From an uncultured Lachnospiraceae bacterium (lineage in GTDB: Bacteria > Bacillota > Clostridia > Lachnospirales > Lachnospiraceae): DNA of 60,150 nucleotides. Where the stretch lies: contig CACXUY010000030.1 in NCBI GenBank assembly GCA_902770965.1, positions 2,947-63,096 of the forward strand, read 5' to 3'. The notes beneath the pieces are model-generated. The model searched no databases. It had not been told where the DNA came from and saw only the letters and a list, made by a program, of their open reading frames with translations. Shown here piece by piece: positions 34,710 to 44,200 of this stretch (position 1 is the first letter of the stretch; every line of letters begins with the position of its first letter). Made by a program: the position numbers and the translations under genes.

Positions 34710-34880
34710 TTATCTCTCCCAGCTGTAGCCGGGAACGCAGGGCAGCGTCAGTTATGTGCCAAGCAGTTATCTCTCCCAGCTGTAGCCGGGACCGCAGGAC
34801 AGCGTCAGTTATGTGCCAAGCAGTTATCTCTCCCAGCGGCCGCTGGAACCGCAGGGCAGCACCAGTCCCGTATCCTTCAC
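34710..34880. repeat. 57-bp repeats derived from the end of the converging methyltransferase gene
   Basis: Units start at 34710, 34767 and 34824 (period 57 bp, 19 codons). The third is the real 3' end of the minus-strand gene, encoding LVLPCGSSGRWER and stop. The two outer copies read LTLPCVPGYSWER-stop and LTLPCGPGYSWER-stop in the same frame, so they are echoes of the gene end placed after its stop codon. Confidence 0.85.
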
Positions 34881-35693
34881 TGGAAGCCCGATCTCATCTG
34901 AGATAACATTGCCACCGAAACGTGGCTGGATCTCAAGACGCAGCAGGTAGGAAAGTACTGATGGCGCAAGGCCGGTCGTGTAAGAATTAATAAGGAAAAA
35001 TATGGGATCATCGCTTAAGAGGGAGGCGCATGCCTTCACCAGGTCGTGGATCGTGTCCTCGATCTTCCATATCTCCCCTTTCGGTCCCCTGCCGTAGGAG
35101 GGCGGATCCATGAGGATGCCATCGTAGTGGTTTAGCCGTCTGTTCTCGCGCTCCACGAATTTCATGCAGTCATCGACTATCCAGCGGATCGGCGCGTCCT
35201 CAAGACCGCTCGAGCGGGCGTTTTCCCTTGCCCAGCCGACCATGCCCTTCGAGGCGTCGACATGGGTGACAGCAGCCCCTGCGGCCGCGCAGGACGCGGT
35301 TGCCCCTCCGGTGTAGGCAAAAAGATTCAAGACCTTTATCTGGCGGCCTCCTCGTGAGGCTGTCTTTATCTTATCCGACATCCAGTCCCAGTTGACTGCC
35401 TGTTCAGGGAAAAGGCCCGTATGCTTGAAGGAAAAGGGCTTGAGCTGGAAGGTGAGGTCACGGTAATGAATGCTCCATTGTTCAGGCAGGTCGAAGAACT
35501 CCCATTCGCCGCCGCCCCTTGAGCTGCGGTGGTATCTTGCGTTAGGCTTTCTCCATCCGGGAAGGACACGATCTGTCTTCCATATTACCTGAGGGTCGGG
35601 GCGGACGAGCTGGTATTTTCCCCATCGCTCCAGCTTCTCACCGCTGCTCGTGTCAAGGAGCTCATAATCCTTCCATTGGTCGGCGATCCACAT
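34824..35693 (-). CDS. RlmI-like class I SAM-dependent methyltransferase
   Basis: This 289-residue protein resembles the catalytic half of RlmI/RlmK-type RNA methyltransferases without a PUA domain. Motifs are HTGLFPEQAVNWDWM, SAM motif I VLNLFAYTGGATASCAAAGA, motif II VTHVDASKGMVGWARENAR and the catalytic MDPPSYGRGPKGEIW. The C-terminus LPCGSSGRWE is conserved in the family. It probably methylates rRNA, but the target is unknown. The gene converges on yqeG; tandem copies of its last 19 codons lie between them. Confidence 0.88.
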   Translation of the reverse strand: MWIADQWKDYELLDTSSGEKLERWGKYQLVRPDPQVIWKTDRVLPGWRKPNARYHRSSRGGGEWEFFDLPEQWSIHYRDLTFQLKPFSFKHTGLFPEQAVNWDWMSDKIKTASRGGRQIKVLNLFAYTGGATASCAAAGAAVTHVDASKGMVGWARENARSSGLEDAPIRWIVDDCMKFVERENRRLNHYDGILMDPPSYGRGPKGEIWKIEDTIHDLVKACASLLSDDPIFFLINSYTTGLAPSVLSYLLRLEIQPRFGGNVISDEIGLPVKDTGLVLPCGSSGRWER

Positions 35694-35763
35694 TGTAAAT
35701 GTCCTTTCTTATAGCAATGTACGATATTTTTGACGCAATCATGATAGCATGAGGAAATGTGAA

Positions 35764-36555
35764 ATGCAACAATCCAGGAAGATGCAGTCGGAATATAATA
35801 ATGGAGATTTAACCGGTTACAACGGACAGTTTATCAGGAGCGCGTTGTTGTTTGGCAGAGAAGGCATAGAAAGGCTGGCCGGCTGCCGCGTCGCGGTATT
35901 CGGACTTGGAGGCGTGGGCGGCAATGTTGTCGAAGCTCTGGCAAGAAGCGGCATAGGAGCTCTGGATCTGATAGACAACGACACGATAAGCATTTCGAAC
36001 ATTAATCGTCAGCTCTTTGCCCTGCATTCCACGGTCGGAAGGTACAAAGTTGATGTCGCGGCAGAGAGGATACATGACATCAATCCTTTTGCCGTCGTCA
36101 GGACGTACAGATGCTTTTTCCTGCCTGATACGGCGGATCAGTTTGATTTCTCCCAGTATGACTATGTCGTCGACGCGATCGACACGGTTACAGGGAAGCT
36201 TGAGATCATCTGTCAGGCTGTGTCATGCGGGGTGCCCGTCATTTCCTGCATGGGCACAGGAAATAAGACCGACCCATCCGCGCTCCGTGTCAGTGAGCTG
36301 TTCGATACGAAGGGAGACCCTCTGGCCAGGGTGATGCGCAAGGAGCTGAGGAAGAGAGGGATTACTTCGTTGAAGGTGATCTGTTCGGAAGAAGAGCCGA
36401 TGACGCCGAACGCTGAGCTTGAAAAAATGTGCATGGAAGAGCTTGGGGAAGGGTCATCCAGGCGCTCGGTGCCGGGATCCACAGCGTTCGTTCCTCCTGC
36501 CGCAGGTCTTCTGATTGCGGGCGCTGTGGTGAAGGAGCTTTTAAACAACAGCTGA
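35764..36555 (+). CDS. tcdA: tRNA threonylcarbamoyladenosine dehydratase TcdA
   Basis: This E1-like (ThiF/MoeB) enzyme makes cyclic t6A at position 37 of tRNAs. It has the nucleotide-binding VAVFGLGGVGGNVVEALARS, the DNDTISISNINRQLFAL adenylation motif and DAIDTVTGKLEI, followed by MGTGNKTDPSALRVSELFDT, typical of TcdA. ATG 35764 has GAGG nine bases upstream; ATG 35749 and 35782 are alternatives. About 263 residues, close to the usual length. It is monocistronic and divergent from the RlmI-like gene. The sequence around its stop is partly repeated 90 bp downstream. Confidence 0.92.
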   Translation: MQQSRKMQSEYNNGDLTGYNGQFIRSALLFGREGIERLAGCRVAVFGLGGVGGNVVEALARSGIGALDLIDNDTISISNINRQLFALHSTVGRYKVDVAAERIHDINPFAVVRTYRCFFLPDTADQFDFSQYDYVVDAIDTVTGKLEIICQAVSCGVPVISCMGTGNKTDPSALRVSELFDTKGDPLARVMRKELRKRGITSLKVICSEEEPMTPNAELEKMCMEELGEGSSRRSVPGSTAFVPPAAGLLIAGAVVKELLNNS

Positions 36556-36654
36556 AAAGCAGTCCTTTGAATGATCGTATCATACAAAAGACCTTCGATA
36601 GATTTCGCTCCACTTTTTCTTAAGCTAATCATAAAAAGCAGTTGAAAAGGAGTC
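36549..36654 (+). repeat. imperfect direct repeat around the tcdA stop codon
   Basis: CAGCTGAAAAGCAGTC (36549-36564, containing the tcdA stop TGA) recurs as CAGTTGAAAAGGAGTC (36639-36654), 14 of 16 identical. Confidence 0.55.
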
Positions 36655-36798
36655 GTAGATATATTACACTTAATGAGTTAAAGCATCTTTTTATTAGGAA
36701 GCGGGGAGCAGTGAATCCTTAATGCATGGTCATCCTGCGCCAAAACCTGCGACAGGGTCTATGCCCGCTAAGTATTTATAAAAGAGAGGAGCACGAGT

Positions 36799-37356
36799 AT
36801 GCTTTCTGCAGGTGAATTTAAGAACGGTATCACATTAGAGTATGAGAACGCTATCTGGCAGATCATTGAGTTCCAGCACGTCAAACCGGGCAAGGGCGCT
36901 GCTTTCGTCCGCACCAAGCTGAAGAATATCGTCAGCGGCGGCGTCATCGAGAAATCTTTCCGTCCCACCGAGAAGTTTGAGGAAGCCCGTATTGACCGCA
37001 AGGACATGCAGTACCTGTACTCGGACGGAGACCTTTTCTATTTCATGGATCTGGATACCTATGAGCAGATCCCGCTTAATCAGGATCAGATCGGCGACAA
37101 GCTGAAGTTCGTCAAGGAGAACGAGATGGTCAAGATCTGCTCGCACAAGGGTAATGTTTTTGCCGTTGAGCCTCCGCTTTTCGTGGAGCTTGCCATCACC
37201 AACACCGAACCCGGTTTCAAGGGCAACACCGCCACCGGCGCCACTAAGCCCGCCATTGTTGAGACCGGCGCCCAGGTCGCGGTCCCGCTCTTCGTCAATG
37301 AGGGGGATGTCATCAAGATCGATACAAGAACCGGGGAGTATTTGTCGCGCGTGTGA
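36799..37356 (+). CDS. efp: translation elongation factor P
   Basis: EF-P relieves ribosome stalling at polyproline. The 185-residue protein has the KOW-like N-domain with the modification-loop region [17 protein letters not shown], where the Lys in KPGKG is the site modified in other species, then [14 protein letters not shown] sequence, two OB domains ([20 protein letters not shown]) and the C-terminal signature [27 protein letters not shown] precedes ATG 36799. The 243-bp region before it shows no gene. Confidence 0.97.
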   Translation: MLSAGEFKNGITLEYENAIWQIIEFQHVKPGKGAAFVRTKLKNIVSGGVIEKSFRPTEKFEEARIDRKDMQYLYSDGDLFYFMDLDTYEQIPLNQDQIGDKLKFVKENEMVKICSHKGNVFAVEPPLFVELAITNTEPGFKGNTATGATKPAIVETGAQVAVPLFVNEGDVIKIDTRTGEYLSRV

Positions 37357-37492
37357 TCGGATGATCCCGTATGCGGTCATTTGATCTCGCAAACCATTTG
37401 TTGATTGTAATTGAATATTGGACAGGATGACGCGCTTGCGCTGCGCTCCTGCATGGCATGTAGGAACTATTATACATGCCGAAGATACATTG

Positions 37493-37527
37493 CGAGGCTG
37501 CCGCGATTCTTTTTGCGGCAGCCTGCT
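37493..37527 (+). terminator. terminator-like hairpin after efp
   Basis: AGGCTGCCGC-gattcttttt-GCGGCAGCCT, a perfect 10-bp stem, but without a clear T tract downstream. Confidence 0.5.
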
Positions 37528-37649
37528 GTGTTATAGACAGAATTATCAAGGTGACAGAGTCTCTGTTTAATTAAACCAAGTCATAATTCTAAGGAACATA
37601 GTACGAGTCAGAAAACGGGCAGACCTTCTGCCTGACATGGAGATGGATC

Positions 37650-39167
37650 ATGGAACGTGAGAATGCATGGAAGAAGTATGGAGAGGATGATATCAGACAG
37701 ATGGAGATCCTCTGCGAGAACTACAAGAGCTTCATGACGAGGGCTAAGACCGAGCGGGAGTGCGTTCGCCTCATCATGGAGATCGCAAGGGGAAGCGGTT
37801 ATATCACGCTTGACGAAGCCCGCGCAAAGGGTAAGAAGCTTGCGGCGGGCGATTGCGTCATGGCGGATTACATGGGGAAGAGTCTCGCGCTGTTTCAGAT
37901 AGGCGAAGAACCATTTGAGAAAGGAATGAACATCCTTGGAGCGCATATGGATTCCCCCCGTCTCGACCTGAAGCAGAATCCTCTGTATGAGGACAGCGGT
38001 CTTGCGCTCCTTGACACCCATTATTACGGCGGGATCAAGAAGTATCAGTGGGTGGCGATGCCTCTGTCCATGCATGGGGTTGTAATTCGCAGGGACGGCA
38101 GTAAGTTGGAGGTCTGCATAGGCGAGGATCCTTCCGACCCTGTGTTTGTGATCACAGACCTTCTCATCCATCTTGCTTCAGACCAGATGGACAAGAAGGG
38201 CAGGTTCGTCGTCGAAGGCGAGGATCTGAACCTTCTTGTCGGCAACAGGCCGGCTGTGGAAGAGAAAGAAAGCACAGACATAGCTGAAGCAGCAGATGAT
38301 ACTGCGGCAGATGGCGCTGCCGTGTTATCTCAGGCTGATGGAGCAGCAGAGAATAAGGATAATAAAGGCAAGAAAGATAATAAAGGCAATATAGACAAGA
38401 AGGACAAAGACGCTGTCCGCGACAACATCCTCGCCATCCTTAAGGACATGTATGATATCGAAGAAGAGGATTTTGTCTCAGCAGAGCTTGAGATCGTCCC
38501 GGCAGGTCCGGCACGCGACTGCGGTATTGACCGCAGCATGGTCATGGCTTATGGTCAGGATGACCGCATTTGCGTATATACCTCACTCGATGCCATGATG
38601 AAGGCAGAGAAGCTGAAGAAAACCTGTGCCTGCATCTTTGTTGACAAGGAAGAGATCGGCAGCGTCGGAGCTACTGGCATGCATTCACGATTCTTTGAGA
38701 ACACTTTGGCCGAGGTCATGGAGCTCGCCGGTCAGTATACTGAGATAGGTCTGCGCCGCGCTCTGGCGAATTCGCGCATGCTTTCCTCGGACGTAAGCGC
38801 CGGTTTTGATCCGAATTATCCTTCTGTTTTTGAGAAGAAAAATACCGCATTTCTGGGCAGAGGTGTTGTATTCAACAAGTATAACGGTGCCCGCGGCAAA
38901 TCAGGCAGCAACGACGCTTCGGCAGAATACATGGGCGCAGTCCGCAGGATCATGAATGACAACAACGTCACCTGGCAGACCGCTGAGATCGGAAAGGTCG
39001 ATAAGGGCGGCGGCGGAACCATAGCCTACATCATGGGCAACTACGGCATGGAGGTAATAGACTGTGGGATCGCGGTGCTGAACATGCACGCTCCATTTGA
39101 GATTTCAAGCAAGGCAGATATATATGAGGGCAGGAAATGCTATTCCGCGTTCCTCAAGGACGCATAG
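37650..39167 (+). CDS. M18 family aminopeptidase
   Basis: This 505-residue zinc aminopeptidase has GAHMDSPRLDLKQNPLYED (metal-ligand His and Asp), DKEEIGSVGATGMHSRF (catalytic Glu), SADVSAGFDPNYPSVFE-like sequence and a C-terminal NMHAPFEISSKAD with the last metal His. It belongs to the I18/DAP-type M18 branch found in Clostridia. A low-complexity insert of about 60 residues (about 208-265; ADDTAADGAAVLSQADGAAE, then KDNKGKKDNKGNIDKKDK) lies between conserved parts and accounts for the extra length over about 460 residues. It is a soluble cytosolic enzyme. Confidence 0.9.
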   Translation: MERENAWKKYGEDDIRQMEILCENYKSFMTRAKTERECVRLIMEIARGSGYITLDEARAKGKKLAAGDCVMADYMGKSLALFQIGEEPFEKGMNILGAHMDSPRLDLKQNPLYEDSGLALLDTHYYGGIKKYQWVAMPLSMHGVVIRRDGSKLEVCIGEDPSDPVFVITDLLIHLASDQMDKKGRFVVEGEDLNLLVGNRPAVEEKESTDIAEAADDTAADGAAVLSQADGAAENKDNKGKKDNKGNIDKKDKDAVRDNILAILKDMYDIEEEDFVSAELEIVPAGPARDCGIDRSMVMAYGQDDRICVYTSLDAMMKAEKLKKTCACIFVDKEEIGSVGATGMHSRFFENTLAEVMELAGQYTEIGLRRALANSRMLSSDVSAGFDPNYPSVFEKKNTAFLGRGVVFNKYNGARGKSGSNDASAEYMGAVRRIMNDNNVTWQTAEIGKVDKGGGGTIAYIMGNYGMEVIDCGIAVLNMHAPFEISSKADIYEGRKCYSAFLKDA

Positions 39168-39271
39168 AGTATTTATGGCGGTTGAGCAAAGATATTGAAC
39201 TTCGCCGGGACATATAGATAACATCCGGCACGATGAATAGGCATCACCTAATTATAAAAGGGGGAAGACAG

Positions 39272-41203
39272 ATGAACTTTGGATTTGTACAGGTTGCCGC
39301 CGTGACGCCCGAGCTTGTCGTGGCGGATCCGGCATTTAACGCCGCTAAGATCATCGAAGCCATGGAGGAAGCCGCATTGGCCGGCGCGAAGCTGATCGTC
39401 TTCCCCGAGCTTTCTCTAACGGGCTGTACCTGCGGGGACCTTTTAACGCAGACCAGGCTGCTCGATGAGACCATAGATGCGCTGCTCGAAGTACTTGACG
39501 CGTCCATAAGCATAGACGCTCTTGTCTTCATCGGTCTTCCCTGGAGGGTATACGGCAAGCTGTACAACTGCATGGCTGCCATAAGCAGAGGCATGCTGCT
39601 GGGCTTGATACCAAAATCGTACCTCTCCGATAAAGGAGATTTCTGTGAATCAAGGTATTTCTGGCCGGAGAACGGTAAGGTCATCGATGTGGAGCTTGCG
39701 TATGGAGAGGGGGATGTGGAGAACGTGCCCTTCGGAACGGACCTGCTCTTCTCATGCAACGAGCTGAGGGAGCTTCTCATAGGCGTTGAGATAGGAGAAG
39801 ACCTTTGCGCTCCGCATGGTCCCGGTATCCGCCATGCCCTGGCAGGCGCCACCGTCATAGTCAACGGCTGTGCCGGAGTCGAGGCAGTAGGGGCAGCGGA
39901 GAAGAGGCGAAGCCTCGTGAACGTCCAGTCGGCGAAGCTGAACGCAGCCTATATCATGGCTGGAGCGGGCATAGATGAATCTACCACGGATATGGTTTTC
40001 GGCGGACACAGCATCATCGCTGAGAATGGCAAGGTTCTTGCTGAGTCAGCCAGATTTCGCAGCGATATCATCTATGGAACCATCGATGTGGAGAAATTGA
40101 GCTCCGAGAGGCTCAAGAATACGACATTCGGTCCTATCGAGAACGATGACTACGAGAGGGTTGATTTTTCACTTGACGGAATCGATAATGTACGCATACC
40201 CAGGTATGACCCATCACCCTTTATTCCTTCCGGGGATGAGGATCGCTCGGTCAGGTGTGAGGAGATACTCACCATACAGGCTCTGGGACTTAGAAAGAGG
40301 ATGAAAGCCGCGGGGAGCAAAAAGGCCGTGGTCGGAATCTCCGGCGGACTCGATTCCACGCTTGCGCTTCTGGTCACTGCCAAAGCCTTCGACATGCTGG
40401 AACTCCCCCGCAGGGATATATATGCTGTCACCATGCCCTGCTTCGGAACCACGGACCGCACCTACAACAATGCCTGCGCGATGTCCAGGGCAGTGGGCGC
40501 CAATCTTCTTGAGGTCAATATAAAAGCAAGCGTCAGGCAGCATTTTATCGATATTGGACATGATGAGGCAGACCACAACGTCACTTATGAGAACGCCCAG
40601 GCCCGCGAGAGGACACAAGTCCTCATGGACATAGCGAACGACATCGGCGGCATGGTCATCGGAACCGGCGACTTGTCTGAGCTGGCGCTCGGCTGGGCCA
40701 CGTATAACGGCGACCATATGTCTATGTATGGAGTGAACGGCGATGTGCCGAAGACACTCGTCCGCCATCTGGTGAGATACTATGCGGACTCCACTGATGA
40801 CAAGGTGCTCGCCAGTGCGCTCTATGACGTGCTTGACACGCCTGTAAGCCCTGAACTATTGCCTCCTAAGGACGGTCACATAGCTCAGAAGACCGAGGAT
40901 CTCGTGGGACCTTATGAGCTTCATGATTTCTTCCTATATTATATGCTGAGATTCAGCTTCGCGCCGAGGAAAATATTTGCGCTCGCATGCTGTGCTTTTG
41001 AGGGACAGTATGACAAGGAGACCATCTTGAAGTGGCTGAGGACGTTCTGCCGCAGATTCTTTACACAGCAGTTCAAGCGGTCATGCCTCCCCGATGGTCC
41101 GAAGGTTGGTTCGGTCGGTCTATCTCCCCGTACAGGCTGGAGGATGCCGAGCGACGCGGCTGCTTCGGCATGGATTAAGGAGCTTGACGAGATCGAGCTG
41201 TGA
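39272..41203 (+). CDS. nadE: glutamine-dependent NAD+ synthetase
   Basis: This enzyme makes NAD from deamido-NAD using ammonia released from glutamine. Residues 1-270 are a nitrilase-type glutaminase domain (FPELSLTGCTCGDL with the catalytic Glu, then SYLSDKGDFCESRYF with the Lys, and a GVEIGEDLCAPHGP segment whose Cys would be the nucleophile). The rest is the synthetase with the PP-loop VVGISGGLDSTLALLV. GGGGAAG precedes ATG 39272, and 643 residues is normal for the long form. nadK lies 38 kb away in the same window. addB begins 46 bp downstream. Confidence 0.96.
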   Translation: MNFGFVQVAAVTPELVVADPAFNAAKIIEAMEEAALAGAKLIVFPELSLTGCTCGDLLTQTRLLDETIDALLEVLDASISIDALVFIGLPWRVYGKLYNCMAAISRGMLLGLIPKSYLSDKGDFCESRYFWPENGKVIDVELAYGEGDVENVPFGTDLLFSCNELRELLIGVEIGEDLCAPHGPGIRHALAGATVIVNGCAGVEAVGAAEKRRSLVNVQSAKLNAAYIMAGAGIDESTTDMVFGGHSIIAENGKVLAESARFRSDIIYGTIDVEKLSSERLKNTTFGPIENDDYERVDFSLDGIDNVRIPRYDPSPFIPSGDEDRSVRCEEILTIQALGLRKRMKAAGSKKAVVGISGGLDSTLALLVTAKAFDMLELPRRDIYAVTMPCFGTTDRTYNNACAMSRAVGANLLEVNIKASVRQHFIDIGHDEADHNVTYENAQARERTQVLMDIANDIGGMVIGTGDLSELALGWATYNGDHMSMYGVNGDVPKTLVRHLVRYYADSTDDKVLASALYDVLDTPVSPELLPPKDGHIAQKTEDLVGPYELHDFFLYYMLRFSFAPRKIFALACCAFEGQYDKETILKWLRTFCRRFFTQQFKRSCLPDGPKVGSVGLSPRTGWRMPSDAAASAWIKELDEIEL

Positions 41204-41249
41204 GTCTGGAGTCACTTCAAAAGAGTTACCTTATCTGGAGGATAGGCAT

Positions 41250-44200
41250 TTGTCATTTGAACTAGTGATCGGCGCTTCAGGCACCGGAAAAACAGAATAC
41301 ATCTACAGGAGGCTGATCGATTCCGCGGTCAGCAATCCTGAGGTGCGCCATATCATGCTCGTGCCCGAGCAGTTCACCATGCAGACTCAGCGCCGCCTGG
41401 TGAGCCGACATCCCGGGCACGGGCTTCTTAATATTGACGTAGTGAGCTTCGACCGTCTGGCTTTCCGTATATTTGAGGAGACCGGCACCGGCAGCTACCA
41501 GCTGCTCGATGATATCGGGAAGAGCATGCTGCTGAGAAGATCCGCTGGAGAACACCGCAGTAAGCTTGGCATATTTTCGGGAAATCTATCGAGAAACGGC
41601 TTCATTTCCCGCATGCGCTCCATGATCTCCGAGCTTTATGAATATGACGTGACATCAGGAAAACTCAGGGAGATCGCTGAACGACTGGAGGCGCGGCCTG
41701 TCTTAAGGGACAAGCTGAAGGATCTCTCCGTGATTTATGATGCCTTTGAGGAGAAGCTCGACACCCGCACCATACCGGCCGAGGAGCTCTTGCCTTTACT
41801 CATGAAGGTCATGCCGTCATCAAGCTATCTGCAAGGCTCGGTGATCGCCGCAGATGATTTCACAGGCTTTACGGATGTCCAGTTCGGAATTCTAAAGAAT
41901 GCCATGTCACAGTGCCGCAGCTTCTCAGTCGCGCTGACCCTTCCAAAAGGATATAACATCCATACCGTGAGACCTGGGGAGCTTTTCTCCCTCAGCAAGA
42001 GGACCGCTCAGGAACTCTTCAAATTAGCCGATGAGTGCCGTGTCACAGCCAAGCTCACCGCGCTGCCGAAGGATGCTGGCTTACCCTATCGTTTCCGGAC
42101 AAATGAAGAGCTCGCGCTGCTCGAGAAATATTTCATGCGCCAGGGAAAACCGGCGGCAAGCAGCGCGGCGGCCGCAGTAAATACGGCAGTTCATGCGGCA
42201 GCGAATGCAGTTACGGCGGACAAAGCAGCATCAGCAGATACGTCAGCGACGGGAAATACGGCGGCGAACAAGAACCGCGTAGTTCTAAGGGAGCTTCGGG
42301 ATCCTTCTTGTGAGGCTCGATGGGCAGCAGCTGAGATACGTACTATGGTCCGCAGGCACGGATTCAGGTATCGCGATATAGCGGTGATAGTGCCTGACCT
42401 CGACAGATACCGCCCCTGTCTTGCGGAAGCGTTTGACGAAGCCGACATATCCTTTTATATGGACAGGAAGAAAGGTATCATGTCGAATCCCCTTATCGAG
42501 CTTGTAAGGAGCGCCCTCCAGGTCCTGCTTCAGAATTTTTCCTATGACTCTGTCATCAGATTCTTAAGATGCGGCCTGTCCGGCCTGAATCAGGACGAGA
42601 CGGACATCCTCGACAATTACGTCCATGGCGCCGGGATCCGCGGCGCCTCAGCCTGGCAGTCCGATTTCACCCGAAGCTTTAAGAATTCTGGCGAGATTGA
42701 TTTCGCGTTGTTAAATGATATCCGCGGCCGTGCCATAGCTCCGCTCATCCGGTTCAGGCAGAATGAGAAAGGGAAGGTGGCCAGCTTCACGTCAGGTATA
42801 AGAACCTTGGTCGAGGAACTGGAGGCCTCCATCCCCATGGAGAAGTGGGCGGAACAGTTCGAATCAGCAGGGGACGCTCTCTTGGCGAGGGAATATGCCG
42901 GTTCGAAAGACGCGCTTTTTGAGCTGCTTGACAAGGCGGACGAGCTTCTTGGCGATGAGCGGATGTCTGTCCGCGAATTTGCCGAGATGCTGGATGCCGG
43001 GATCAATGAATACAAGGCCGGCGCGGTGCCTCATTATCTTGATCAGGTACAGGTCGGAGACATCAACAGGAGTCGCCTTACGGAGCTGAAAGCATTGATC
43101 TTTATCGGGATGAACGACGATATCCTTCCTGCAAAGGGCGGGAACGGCGGAATCCTCACTGAAGACGAAAGATCTTTTCTTCGCGACAACGGAATAGGCA
43201 TAGCGCCCGATGAGAGGGAACTCGCCGATCAGGAAAAATACTATCTTTATCGGATTCTGACGAAGCCATCTGAGTATCTGCTTCTGTCGTGGAGTCGTTT
43301 TACGAGTGATGGCTCGGAGAACCGCCCCTCAAGATACATTTCACAGATCACCAAGGTATTTCCGGAAATACATATAGAAAAGTCAGATCATATTCCGGCC
43401 GTAAGCCATGGGGCGGCGAGAAGGCTTCTGGCAGATGGGGCGGACAGCCTTCGTGTCATCGGTCTTGATAAAGAATGGGCGGAGCTTTTTTCCGTTCTAA
43501 AGCACAGTGCCTTAAAACAGCATACAGCTGCCCCGGGAAATAATGCCGCGTATCCTGTTGATACTGCAAATGCGGTCGCCACATCAGACGCGATGGCCGC
43601 CGCAGACGCAGTCGCCGCGGCAGACGCGATGGCCGCCGTAGACGCAGTCGCTGCCGCAGACGCGATGGCGCTTGATCGTATCGCTGCCGCGCTTTCCCCG
43701 AAGGGCAGCGACAGGAAGCTGGAAAGGGCGCTGGAGCTGGTATATGGCAGAGTGCTCCCCGGCAGCATCAGCCAGCTGGAAAGCTTTGCGGGCTGTCCCT
43801 ACTCATATTTCCTCAATTATGACCTGCGTCTGAAGCCGCGCTCCGTCCATGAATTCGATCCGATGGACAGGGGCAATTTCTTCCACATCGCGATGCAGGT
43901 ATTCTTTGCCCTGATGGAAAAGGAAGGGCTCTCTCCCGAACGCATAGATGAAGAGACTCGCAACCGCCTGACCGAGGAGAGCATCCTCGAAGCGATATCA
44001 AGAACCGACCCGCTTATGCTGAAGGAGACAGCGAGGACACGTTATTTCGTGAAACGCTGGAGGCGCATAGCTGACAGGACACTGTGGGCAGTCATCGAGG
44101 AAATGCTGGATACCGGCTTTCGTCCCGCGGGGGCAGAGCTTGCCTTTACCGGGAGGGAGCTTGACAGCCTACGCTGGCGGTTCGCTAAGCACAGCATGAT

